Shown: positions 1 through 5,765, counted from the stretch's first letter. The stretch is DNA of 8,022 bases from an uncultured Nitrososphaerota archaeon (GCA_934869045.1 CAKXAF010000116.1:1-8022); one strand, 5' to 3'. Program-made: numbers and translations. Notes: generated by a model not told the origin, from the sequence alone.

Positions 1-471
1 TTGATTAAGGGGTTTCTCCGCTTTTCGGAGCGGGATCATGTATTGACCGCCGTGATCGACCCCAAAAACCAAGTGCTCCCCCGGCTGGCTCCGCATTTTG
101 CGGAGCGCTTTCCGGAGGAGGCGTTTCTGATCTATGACAACACCCATGGGATGGCGCTGGTTCATGTGGGCGGAAAAAGCGCGATCATTCCCGCAGACAG
201 CATCGAGCTGCCTGCGATCGATGAAGCGGAGGCGCAGTATCAGGCGCTGTGGCGGAAGTTTTACAAGACGATTGCCATCGAGGGGCGGTACAACCCACGG
301 TGCCGGATGAGCCACTGCCCCAAACGGTACTGGCTCAATATGACGGAGCTTTGCAAAGCCGTGGAAAAGCCTGCCGCACGCCGTCTCGGCGACCTCCGTT
401 CAGCCGTCCTTGCCAACCCGGAAACGTCCGCAGCGGCCGAACCAGACCAGCAGGAAAACCGCTGCAGCTAG
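1..471 (+). CDS. DUF4130 / TIGR03915-type putative DNA repair protein, C-terminal part (5' end outside window)
   Basis: The frame is open from the first base, and the first codon (TTG) reads into the conserved GFLRFSE segment, so it is internal rather than a start. The visible 156 residues carry the hallmarks of the DUF4130 domain: GFLRF at about 4-8, LPRLAPHFAERFP at about 26-38, then LWRKFYKTIAIEGRYNP at 83-99 and PKRYW at 107-111. By family knowledge these proteins are about 250 residues long and are usually encoded next to a radical SAM protein (TIGR03916 type). A DNA-repair role is presumed because some homologues are fused to a uracil-DNA-glycosylase-like domain; no reaction is established. 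Family members usually end shortly after the PKRYW block. This one continues about 40 residues (118-156), and residues 134-156 are encoded antisense to the end of the next gene. The missing N-terminal part and the partner lie upstream of the window. Confidence 0.85.
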   Translation: MIKGFLRFSERDHVLTAVIDPKNQVLPRLAPHFAERFPEEAFLIYDNTHGMALVHVGGKSAIIPADSIELPAIDEAEAQYQALWRKFYKTIAIEGRYNPRCRMSHCPKRYWLNMTELCKAVEKPAARRLGDLRSAVLANPETSAAAEPDQQENRCS

Positions 472-885
472 CAGAATCGGTATCAGAACGAGGCACACGC
501 CTAATACCAGGAGATCCTGGTGCGGCGCGGCAGCATCCTCCGCATCAGAAGGTTCAAGCTCCTCCGCCAGAAAAACCTGAAGATTGTCCAGGAATTCCGG
601 CAGCTGCTCTTCCGGAATCCCCAGAGCAGTCAGCTGAACTTTCTGAGCGTCTGTCAGGCTGTCCAGCGGAGTTTCCCCGACGATTTCCAGGGCCTCCCAA
701 TAAACGCGCATATTCGTGGAGCCCTCAAAAGGGTTTTCAGAAGCTGCGGAAGAAACCTGCTGGGCAAAGAGGACGGTTCTCCCCTCTGCGGAAACCTGCG
801 GCGCGGCTCCCACAAGAAGAAAGTAGAACAGGAGGACGACGGCTGCCATCAGCCAGCCGGCATGGTGTTTCAGTTGTTCCCACAA
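400..885 (-). CDS. Small two-helix membrane protein of unknown function
   Basis: I do not recognise this protein. From the chosen start it has 161 residues: a short N-terminus (MWEQLKHHAG), a first hydrophobic helix at about 10-28 and a polar acidic segment of about 95 residues. A second strong helix follows at about 126-148, then a basic C-terminus (GRCGRFRVGK). By the positive-inside rule the acidic middle would lie outside the membrane and both ends inside. The first helix ends in an Ala/Val-rich stretch, so it could be a cleavable signal, but the second helix would still anchor the protein. Two TTG codons compete for the start. The one at 891 is only 3 nt from a perfect AGGAGG (895-900), whereas the one at 885 is 9 nt away, so 885 is preferred. 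The gene has its own -10 box and runs into the convergent DUF4130 gene, overlapping it by 72 nt. It has no obvious terminator. Confidence 0.7.
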   Translation of the reverse strand: MWEQLKHHAGWLMAAVVLLFYFLLVGAAPQVSAEGRTVLFAQQVSSAASENPFEGSTNMRVYWEALEIVGETPLDSLTDAQKVQLTALGIPEEQLPEFLDNLQVFLAEELEPSDAEDAAAPHQDLLVLGVCLVLIPILLAAAVFLLVWFGRCGRFRVGKDG

Positions 886-894
886 GGACAAAAC

Positions 895-900
895 CCTCCT
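895..900 (-). promoter_or_regulatory. Ribosome binding site AGGAGG deciding a TTG start
   Basis: The minus strand reads AGGAGG here. A TTG at 891-889 begins only 3 nt downstream, which is too close for normal initiation. A second in-frame TTG at 885-883 begins 9 nt downstream, which is near optimal. This supports the shorter form of the small membrane protein. Confidence 0.6.
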
Positions 901-917
901 TTTTGGTTTTTGTCCTT

Positions 918-923
918 ATTATA
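918..923 (-). promoter_or_regulatory. Probable -10 box (TATAAT) of the small membrane protein gene
   Basis: The minus strand reads a perfect TATAAT about 18 nt upstream of the AGGAGG site, which would give a leader of roughly 25 nt. I could not find a good -35 hexamer at 16-18 nt; the nearest TTG-containing candidate is about 23 nt away. The promoter is therefore supported mainly by the -10 box and its position. Confidence 0.45.
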
Positions 924-956
924 AAGCCGCTATGTGACGGTTTCTTGAACAACCGC

Positions 957-1016
957 TGAAAAAACACAAAAATCCGCGGCAGCAGACGGAAACGCTTTTG
1001 CGTTCCATCGCTGCCG
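957..1016 (-). terminator. Intrinsic terminator of the AraC / dCMP deaminase / ATPase operon
   Basis: On the minus strand, a few bases after the ATPase stop codon, arms CGGCAG...GG.AACGC and GCGTTTCC...CTGCCG pair across an AAAA loop (977-1016), with a small internal mismatch. A T-rich run (ATTTTTGTGTTTTTT) follows at about 957-973. Stem plus T-tract is the standard Rho-independent form, and it closes the leftward operon before the next promoter. Confidence 0.8.
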
Positions 1017-1024
1017 AGCGTACT

Positions 1025-1795
1025 TTAACGCCGATGTTCCGGCTCTTCCGAAAATAGCTCCGCCAGCATCTGCGGGTAGCGGTTCAAGAAGTCACGGGTG
1101 ATCCGGAACTGATCGGTTTCTTCATAGCGCTGGCGCCGGACGCCTTCCTGGGAAAACTGGTAGATCGTACTTCCCGGAAAGGACATAAGGATGGGCGAAT
1201 GGGTGGCAATCAGACACTGAGAGCCGTTGTCCGTTAATTCCTTCAGACGGCACAGCATGGAAAGCTGGCGGAGCGGCGACAAAGCGGCCTCAGGCTCATC
1301 GAAGAGATAAAGGCCGTCGCCGCCCAGTCGGTTGTTCAACAGGGCGAAAAAGCTCTCTCCATGGGATCGCTCGTGAAGGTTCCCGCCGTAGCTGGCGCTG
1401 ATCGGCGGTCCTCCCAGCCCCGGCCCGGCGTCCAGCTCCTCGATATTGGTGGCGACGTTGTAAAAACTCTCCGCCCGAAAAAAATAGCCGTCCCGGGGAC
1501 GCCTGGCGCCTTTCACCAGGAGAAGGTACTCACTGAGGCAGGAGTGGGAGGCATAGGTAGAAAAGGCGAAGTTCCGGCTGCCTCCTTCGGGATTAAAGCC
1601 GAAATTCACAGCCACGGCCTCCAGGAGGGTGGACTTGCCCGTTCCGTTGTCCCCCACAAAAAAGGTGACCCGGGGATTCAATTCCAATACCTCCAGCTTC
1701 CGGACGGCGGGAATGGAGAATGGATACCGGCGGAAATCCGGCACCCGGTTCCGTTTCAGGCGGATCTCCTGAAGAAATTGATCCATCCCGGCCAT
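1025..1795 (-). CDS. COG3910-type predicted ATPase (ABC/SMC-like AAA family), function unknown
   Basis: This is a 256-residue soluble P-loop ATPase. Visible motifs are Walker A GDNGTGKST (48-56), an ABC-signature-like SHGESF (144-149), Walker B LYLFDEPEA (162-170, with D166 and E167) and the switch histidine in ATHSP (H199). The order and spacing match stand-alone ATPases of the COG3910 group, which are related to RecF/SMC-type heads but lack a long coiled coil. ATP binding and hydrolysis are expected; the substrate is unknown. The short length and the missing nuclease (TOPRIM) domain argue against an OLD-type defence nuclease. The ATG start overlaps the TGA stop of the dCMP deaminase gene (ATGA), so translation is probably coupled. 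A weak GGAG lies 11 nt upstream. Another in-frame ATG three codons later (1786) is possible but has less support. It is the last gene of its operon. Confidence 0.85.
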   Translation of the reverse strand: MAGMDQFLQEIRLKRNRVPDFRRYPFSIPAVRKLEVLELNPRVTFFVGDNGTGKSTLLEAVAVNFGFNPEGGSRNFAFSTYASHSCLSEYLLLVKGARRPRDGYFFRAESFYNVATNIEELDAGPGLGGPPISASYGGNLHERSHGESFFALLNNRLGGDGLYLFDEPEAALSPLRQLSMLCRLKELTDNGSQCLIATHSPILMSFPGSTIYQFSQEGVRRQRYEETDQFRITRDFLNRYPQMLAELFSEEPEHRR

Positions 1796-2274
1796 CAGAA
1801 ATCCAACTCCAGGTGCTTGCCGCTGGGCGTGTAGGGACGGTAGGCAACGCCCGCCAGATCGAACATCCGCTTGGATGCCATAACGGCGGGGGTATCGGCG
1901 TATTTATCGTACCAATATACCACTTCCCGGATCCCGCACTGGATGATGGCCTTGGCGCATTCATTGCAGGGAAACAGGGTGACATAAATCGTAGTACCCT
2001 TCAATGAACCGCCGTCATTGTTGAGAATGGCGTTGAGTTCCGCGTGGCAGACGTAGAGATATTTGGTATCCAGCGGGCTGCCGTCCCTCTCCCAGGCCAT
2101 GACGTCATCGCTGCAGCCGGTAGGCATCCCGTTATAGCCTACCGACAGGATCTTGTGGTCGTGATTTGCGATACAGGCCCCCACCTGGGTAGAGGGATCC
2201 TTACTCCGCTGTGCGGAGAGCATTGCAACGCCCATAAAATATTCGTCCCAGGACAGATAATCGGTTCGTTTCAT
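1795..2274 (-). CDS. dCMP deaminase (deoxycytidylate deaminase, ComEB-like)
   Basis: This zinc-dependent enzyme converts dCMP to dUMP, feeding thymidylate synthesis in the cytosol (EC 3.5.4.12). The 159 residues show the family pattern: SWDEYFMGVAMLSAQRSKDPSTQVGA at the N-terminus, GYNG at 46-49, the HAE zinc/proton-shuttle motif at 77-79 (CHAELNAI), and PCNEC at 102-106, giving the second and third zinc ligands C103 and C106. Length and motif spacing are normal, so it should be active. It resembles Bacillus ComEB, but here it is not in a competence operon. The ATG at 2274 has a strong AAGGAG (2282-2287) 7 nt upstream, inside the end of the AraC-type regulator gene whose stop is 4 nt away. 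Its stop overlaps the ATPase start. The close packing implies co-transcription with both neighbours. Confidence 0.93.
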   Translation of the reverse strand: MKRTDYLSWDEYFMGVAMLSAQRSKDPSTQVGACIANHDHKILSVGYNGMPTGCSDDVMAWERDGSPLDTKYLYVCHAELNAILNNDGGSLKGTTIYVTLFPCNECAKAIIQCGIREVVYWYDKYADTPAVMASKRMFDLAGVAYRPYTPSGKHLELDF

Positions 2275-2278
2275 ACGC

Positions 2279-3256
2279 TTACTCCTTTTCCGTCTCCATG
2301 CCGTTTTGTTCCCGGTATTCCCGGGGGGTCAGGCCGTATTCACTGCGAAATACGCGGTAGAAAAAGCTGGTGTTGTCGTAGCCCACCGCCGTGATGATGT
2401 CGGAAATGGGCAGCGGCGTTTCCCGGATCAGCTTCGCCGCCCGGGTCAGACGCTTCTGCTGGAGAAGCTCTTTAAAGGTGGAACCGGTCTCGGCCTTCAC
2501 CAGCTTACTCAAAGCGTATACCGGCTGGTTTAATTCTTCCGAAAGGGCAGTCAGGCTGCCGTTGCGGTAATTCTCTTCGATATAATGCAGGATTGTCATC
2601 ACGGTACGGCTGCGGCTTTGGCGGCCTGCGTCCAGTGTGTCAATGTGGTTGAGCAGCTGCAGAAGCAGCAGGCCCATGGTAAACTGGTTTGTCCGCCGCT
2701 GGTCGGGCTGATGGTTTACCAGGGACCAGATCATGTTTTCCGCGAGATTCTGGACCGGCAAAAGACCCGCCGCCTTGAAATGCAGATACTCCCCTTCCCC
2801 TCCGTCGCGGCAGAGGGTACTGACCAGGAAGCGGGAAATGGCATTGTCCTTGCCAATCATCTGGAAAGCCGTATCGAAGAATTCCGGCAGGACCATGAAG
2901 TTCACGGCAATATCGTCCGGACCCGCCGGAAGAATCTCATGGCAGGAATGCTGATTCAGAAAGAGGAGGTCGCCGGCCTCCAGTGTAACCGTGTGATTCC
3001 GGTCAATAATGTGGGTGGCCGTCCCCTGGCAGATAAAAATAATCTCAATATAATTATGCCGGTGCTCCGGGAAATGAACAAAACGCGTATGGGGCCGGAC
3101 GTCGATGAGCTTCCCTCTTTGCAGCATCCGGCGGCTGTCGATGGTGAAATCTTTTGCTTCGGTGTACAGGGTGCGGTCCACGCTTGCCCGTCCGTCCAAA
3201 ATTTTCCGCTCTTCATCGGTAATTTGACGGAGGGTTTCCATGAGTTTCGCGTCCAT
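2279..3256 (-). CDS. AraC-family transcriptional regulator with N-terminal cupin sensor domain
   Basis: This is a 325-residue DNA-binding regulator. Residues about 50-125 form a cupin-like ligand-sensing barrel, with HRHNYIEI at 65-72 and the EAGDLLFLNQHSCHE stretch at 93-107. Residues about 218-318 form the double helix-turn-helix AraC domain, including the classic second-helix signature GYDNTSFFYRVFRSEYGLTPREYR beginning at 292. The ligand cannot be read from the sequence; cupin AraC proteins often sense sugars or other small molecules. The ATG at 3256 lies 10 nt after an AGGAGAGG site (3267-3274), which favours it over the internal ATG at 3241. It is the first gene of an operon with dCMP deaminase and a COG3910 ATPase, so it may regulate its own operon. 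Its domain order and length are normal. Confidence 0.92.
   Translation of the reverse strand: MDAKLMETLRQITDEERKILDGRASVDRTLYTEAKDFTIDSRRMLQRGKLIDVRPHTRFVHFPEHRHNYIEIIFICQGTATHIIDRNHTVTLEAGDLLFLNQHSCHEILPAGPDDIAVNFMVLPEFFDTAFQMIGKDNAISRFLVSTLCRDGGEGEYLHFKAAGLLPVQNLAENMIWSLVNHQPDQRRTNQFTMGLLLLQLLNHIDTLDAGRQSRSRTVMTILHYIEENYRNGSLTALSEELNQPVYALSKLVKAETGSTFKELLQQKRLTRAAKLIRETPLPISDIITAVGYDNTSFFYRVFRSEYGLTPREYREQNGMETEKE
2282..2287 (-). promoter_or_regulatory. Ribosome binding site of dCMP deaminase within the upstream gene
   Basis: The minus strand reads AAGGAG 7 nt before the deaminase ATG, lying within the last codons of the AraC-type regulator gene. It fixes the start and shows that the two genes are read from one message. 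Confidence 0.65.
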
Positions 3257-3286
3257 ACTGCACCGTCCTCTCCTGAAAGCTTTCTT

Positions 3287-3320
3287 CTTATAGGTTAGCA
3301 GATACCGGGGCTTCTGTCAA
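3287..3320 (-). promoter_or_regulatory. Probable promoter of the AraC / dCMP deaminase / ATPase operon
   Basis: The minus strand has a perfect -35 TTGACA at 3315-3320. At exactly 17 nt the -10 position holds TAACCT (3292-3297), a weak match. A better-looking TATAAG (3287-3292) sits at 22 nt, which is too far. A perfect -35 with a poor -10 fits a promoter that needs an activator, but this is inference. The region lies directly between the helicase terminator and the regulator's ribosome binding site. Confidence 0.5.
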
Positions 3321-3325
3321 CCGTC

Positions 3326-3374
3326 AAAAAGCAGCAAAAACCGCCGTCTTCCTCTTATATGAGAAAGGCGGCGG
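3326..3374 (-). terminator. Intrinsic terminator of the DEAD-box helicase gene
   Basis: On the minus strand about 100 nt after the helicase stop, arms CCGCCGCCTTTCTC and GAGGAAGACGGCGG (3341-3374) form a 14-bp stem with one mismatch and one G-U pair around an ATATAA loop. TTTTTGCTGCTTTTT follows at 3326-3340. This is a strong Rho-independent terminator. It insulates the helicase from the operon that starts just beyond it. Confidence 0.85.
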
Positions 3375-3475
3375 CCGACCTGCGGGGAATTTTCAACGGA
3401 AGGCTCTGCTTGCACAAATTACCGCAGCCCGCCGTCTCCTTTAAAAGCACTTTATTTCCCGTCCCCAGAATTGCT

Positions 3476-5077
3476 TTACCGGGTTCCGCCGTCCCAACGG
3501 TTGCGGCGGCTCCGGCCCGGCCGGCGGGCAGACGGGCGGCGGAAATCCTCCGCGTGATCCGGCATGGCAGAAAAACTGACCTTCCGGTTGCGGATCCGGG
3601 CATCCTGCATCCGCTCCAGCACCAAAGCGGCGTCCTCCGGGGACAGCTCCACAGTGGAATACTCCGGGCGGATATCGATTTTTCCCACCGAACCGGCGGG
3701 CAGGCCGGTGGAATCCACAATAGCGCCAAGGATATAGTTGGGGGCCATTTTCTGGCTGCGGCCAGCGTCCATCCGGATGCGAACCCGGGCGGAACGCGGA
3801 CGGCCGTCGGGACGCGGCGTCCGGGGAACCGGTTGAATCAAGGGAATGGGACGGCTGTCCTTTCCGCAGAGCATGCCCATCAGGGTATCCGCTACGGTTT
3901 CCAGGGGATACCCTTCTTCCAGCAGAATCGTCACCATATCGTGCCACTGGCCATTGCTTTCGCCGGACATGGCGGAACGGACCCGGCACAGGAATTTTTC
4001 CTGCCGCTTGCGGAGAATGGCCTCCGGCTGGGGAAGCGGCTGCTCCTCAATGGAAGCTCCAACATACCGTTCGATCGCACGAAGGGCGCCCATCTGTTGG
4101 CGGCCGCAGACCAGCGTTACCGATACGCCGGACCTCCCGGCGCGGCCGGTACGGCCGATCCGGTGGATGTAATATTCAAATTCCTGAGGGATGTCATAAT
4201 TAAAGACCACGCTCACGTCCTCCACATCGATGCCCCGGGCGGCCACATCGGTGGCGATGAGCAGGCGGGTGCGACCGGTTTTAAACGCATGCATGACCTG
4301 GGTCCGAAGCGGCTGGCGCATATCGCCGTGGAGGCTCGCTGCCTTGAAGCCGCTGCTGTTCAGGTACTCGGTCAGTTCCTCCACCATCTTTTTCGTGTTG
4401 CAGAAGATCACCGCCCGCTCCGGGTCATAATACTGGAGGAGAAGATTCAGAGCGTCCATTTTCCGCGGCTGGGGGACCTGATAAAAGTGCTGGGCGATGG
4501 AATCCACGGTGCGCCTGCCTGGATCAACGGTGAAGAGCAAGGTCTGCCGTTCTTCCGGCGCCTGGCTGAGGATGGTGCAGATGTCTTCGTAAAAGCCCAT
4601 GTTGAGCATTTCGTCGGCCTCATCAAGGATGACGGTGTGGAGCTGATCCAGCTTCAGGGTGCGGCGGCGCATATGGTCCATGACCCGGCCGGGAGTCCCC
4701 ACCACCAGATTGGCGATTTTCAGCTCCCGGATCTGGGGATCCATGGGCTGTCCGCCGTAAACCGTTGCGATATGGACGCCGGATTTATATCGGGAATATT
4801 TGCGCAGCTCCCCGCTGATCTGCATGGCGAGTTCCCGGGTCGGGCAGAGGATCAGCACCTGAGGACGGGTTCCTCCGGCGATACGCTCCACGGCTGGAAT
4901 GCCAAAAGCGGCAGTTTTTCCGGTCCCGGTGGCGGAGCGGCCCAAAACGTCCCGGCCGCTGAGGATGAGGGGGATGGCTTTTTGCTGGATTTCCGTCGCT
5001 TCCGCGTACTGGAGCTCGTCGATGGCGCGAATCAGCTCGGGGCTGAGGTTCAAATTCTGGAAAGCGCTGTTTTCCAT
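3476..5077 (-). CDS. DEAD-box RNA helicase with DbpA-type RNA-binding domain, lacking motif III
   Basis: This 533-residue protein has the DeaD/CshA/DbpA layout of ATP-dependent RNA helicases. Visible motifs are the Q-motif region (F6, then ATEIQ 27-31), motif I ATGTGKT (49-55), Ia PTRELA (79-84), Ib TPGR (128-131), II DEAD (152-155), IV-region VIFCNTKK (223-230), V ATDVAARGID (275-284) and VI HRIGRTGRAG (305-314). A DbpA-type RNA-binding domain spans about 445-503, and an Arg-rich tail follows at about 513-527. Motif III (SAT) is absent: after QTLLF (178-182) the chain goes directly to TVDPGRRTVDSI. Relative to Bacillus CshA as I recall it, about 22 residues are missing, covering SAT, the next helix and the last strand of the first RecA domain. 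Coupling of ATP hydrolysis to unwinding is therefore doubtful. The ATG at 5077 has an AAAGGA about 12 nt upstream. The gene has its own promoter and terminator and would act in rRNA or mRNA remodelling. Confidence 0.92.
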   Translation of the reverse strand: MENSAFQNLNLSPELIRAIDELQYAEATEIQQKAIPLILSGRDVLGRSATGTGKTAAFGIPAVERIAGGTRPQVLILCPTRELAMQISGELRKYSRYKSGVHIATVYGGQPMDPQIRELKIANLVVGTPGRVMDHMRRRTLKLDQLHTVILDEADEMLNMGFYEDICTILSQAPEERQTLLFTVDPGRRTVDSIAQHFYQVPQPRKMDALNLLLQYYDPERAVIFCNTKKMVEELTEYLNSSGFKAASLHGDMRQPLRTQVMHAFKTGRTRLLIATDVAARGIDVEDVSVVFNYDIPQEFEYYIHRIGRTGRAGRSGVSVTLVCGRQQMGALRAIERYVGASIEEQPLPQPEAILRKRQEKFLCRVRSAMSGESNGQWHDMVTILLEEGYPLETVADTLMGMLCGKDSRPIPLIQPVPRTPRPDGRPRSARVRIRMDAGRSQKMAPNYILGAIVDSTGLPAGSVGKIDIRPEYSTVELSPEDAALVLERMQDARIRNRKVSFSAMPDHAEDFRRPSARRPGRSRRNRWDGGTR

Positions 5078-5136
5078 AAAAAATTAGGTTCCTTTCTGGT
5101 TGGAGGGGGGCAGATGGAGATGAATAGATAAGGTTT

Positions 5137-5165
5137 AGTATAGCACATTTTTGACCCCTACACAA
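5137..5165 (-). promoter_or_regulatory. Probable promoter of the DEAD-box helicase gene
   Basis: The minus strand has -10 TATACT at 5137-5142, preceded by TGC, making an extended -10 (TGCTATACT). The hexamer TTGTGT at 5160-5165, 17 nt upstream, matches only the first three -35 positions. Further upstream lie several A and T tracts that could act as an UP element. The expected leader is about 50 nt, shorter than the long leaders of typical cold-shock messages. Confidence 0.6.
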
Positions 5166-5331
5166 AGTTTTTTGAAAAGTTCTCCTTCTTCCACAAAATG
5201 CCGAAAAAAAAGAGCGTTTTTTTGCCTCTGGAGGATTTCCGGAAGCTTCCTCTATTCCCATTACTCCCCTTTCATAACGCGGGGAGATCCGCACAACCTA
5301 AATGCAACAACACAAAAAGGCGGGATGCGGA

Positions 5332-5733
5332 ATGTCGGCAAAAATTCGAAGAGCGCGGGATTACAGCATTGTGTGGCTGATTGGTTCGGCTGGTTACAGC
5401 CTTATTGAGATTCTCTGGCGCGGATTCACCCACTGGACGATGGCGGTTACCGGTGGGCTGTGCTTTGCACTGCTTTACCAGTTGAACCTGCGGCATCCCC
5501 GGGAGCGGACGGCGCTGAAATGCCTGCGCGGGGCGGCTGTCATCACAGCGGTAGAATTTCTGGTGGGCTGTATCGTCAACCTGAAGCTGAAATGGCAGGT
5601 GTGGGATTATTCGAACAGCTTTGGAAATCTTCTGGGGCAGGTCTGCCCGTTGTATACAGCCCTCTGGTTTTTCCTGTGCATCCCGGTTTACCGGCTGGCA
5701 GGGGGTGTGCGGAGGATGCTGACACGAATTTAA
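5332..5733 (+). CDS. Putative ABC transporter permease, CmpB family (small four-helix membrane protein)
   Basis: This is a hydrophobic protein of 133 residues from the chosen start, with four predicted membrane helices at about 11-29, 36-54, 67-88 and 104-125. The conserved part of the CmpB-type family (PF06541) is visible: EFLVGCIVNLKLKWQVWDYS followed by FGNLLGQVCPLYTALWFF. The family is labelled a putative ABC-transporter permease, but no transport activity is established and no ATPase partner is adjacent here. An upstream in-frame ATG at 5302 would add ten polar residues, but it lacks a well-placed ribosome binding site (nearest GGGGAG about 15 nt away). The ATG at 5332 has AAGGCGGG, one mismatch from AAGGAGGG, at about 7 nt, so it is preferred. 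It is divergent from the helicase gene and convergent with the CorC-type gene, so it is probably a single-gene unit. I could not identify its promoter. Confidence 0.8.
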   Translation: MSAKIRRARDYSIVWLIGSAGYSLIEILWRGFTHWTMAVTGGLCFALLYQLNLRHPRERTALKCLRGAAVITAVEFLVGCIVNLKLKWQVWDYSNSFGNLLGQVCPLYTALWFFLCIPVYRLAGGVRRMLTRI

Positions 5734-5764
5734 AAAAGCGGCGGGCTCCGGCTCCGCCGCTTTT
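5734..5764. terminator. Bidirectional intrinsic terminator between convergent genes
   Basis: An 11-bp perfect stem, AAAAGCGGCGG (5734-5744) with CCGCCGCTTTT (5754-5764), surrounds a 9-nt loop GCTCCGGCT. On the + strand it ends in TTTT and more Ts. On the - strand it ends in TTTTTT just into the neighbouring stop region. It sits directly after the TAA of the CmpB-family gene and 1 nt before the stop of the CorC-type gene, so it serves both. Confidence 0.85.
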
Positions 5765-5765
5765 G

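Noticed and set aside
506..521. Hairpin ACCAGGA-GA-TCCTGGT as a terminator for the DUF4130 gene
   Set aside because: The loop is only 2 nt (4 nt if the inner pair opens), no T-run follows on either strand, and it lies inside the coding region of the membrane protein gene.
249..967. Long + strand and - strand open frames over 249-959, 520-924 and 737-967 as genes
   Set aside because: They overlap the membrane protein gene and its promoter, have low-complexity Arg/Pro-rich products typical of GC-rich shadow frames, and lack plausible ribosome binding sites.
1025..1795. COG3910-type ATPase as part of an OLD/Gabija-like or Septu-like defence system
   Set aside because: No TOPRIM, HNH or other nuclease domain and no toxin-like partner is present nearby. 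The neighbours are a regulator and a normal dCMP deaminase.
1795..2274. dCMP deaminase as a phage-defence dCTP deaminase (nucleotide depletion)
   Set aside because: Motifs and length match ordinary ComEB-type dCMP deaminases, and no P-loop kinase-like or extra domain is fused.
3359..5131. 590-codon + strand open frame opposite the DEAD-box helicase
   Set aside because: It is an antisense shadow of a strongly recognisable helicase gene. Its His/Gly/Ala-rich product matches no known domain and it crosses the helicase terminator and promoter.
5241..5250. Palindrome GGAAGCTTCC as an operator for the CmpB-family gene
   Set aside because: A single 10-bp palindrome with no identified promoter beside it is likely to occur by chance.
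5150..5278. Promoter for the CmpB-family gene from TTGACC (5150-5155) or CATAAC (5273-5278)
   Set aside because: TTGACC has no -10-like hexamer at 16-18 nt, and CATAAC has no -35-like hexamer at that spacing.
5302..5331. ATG at 5302 as the start of the CmpB-family protein
   Set aside because: The nearest purine-rich site is about 15 nt away, whereas the ATG at 5332 has AAGGCGGG at about 7 nt. The extra ten residues are polar and not part of the family.
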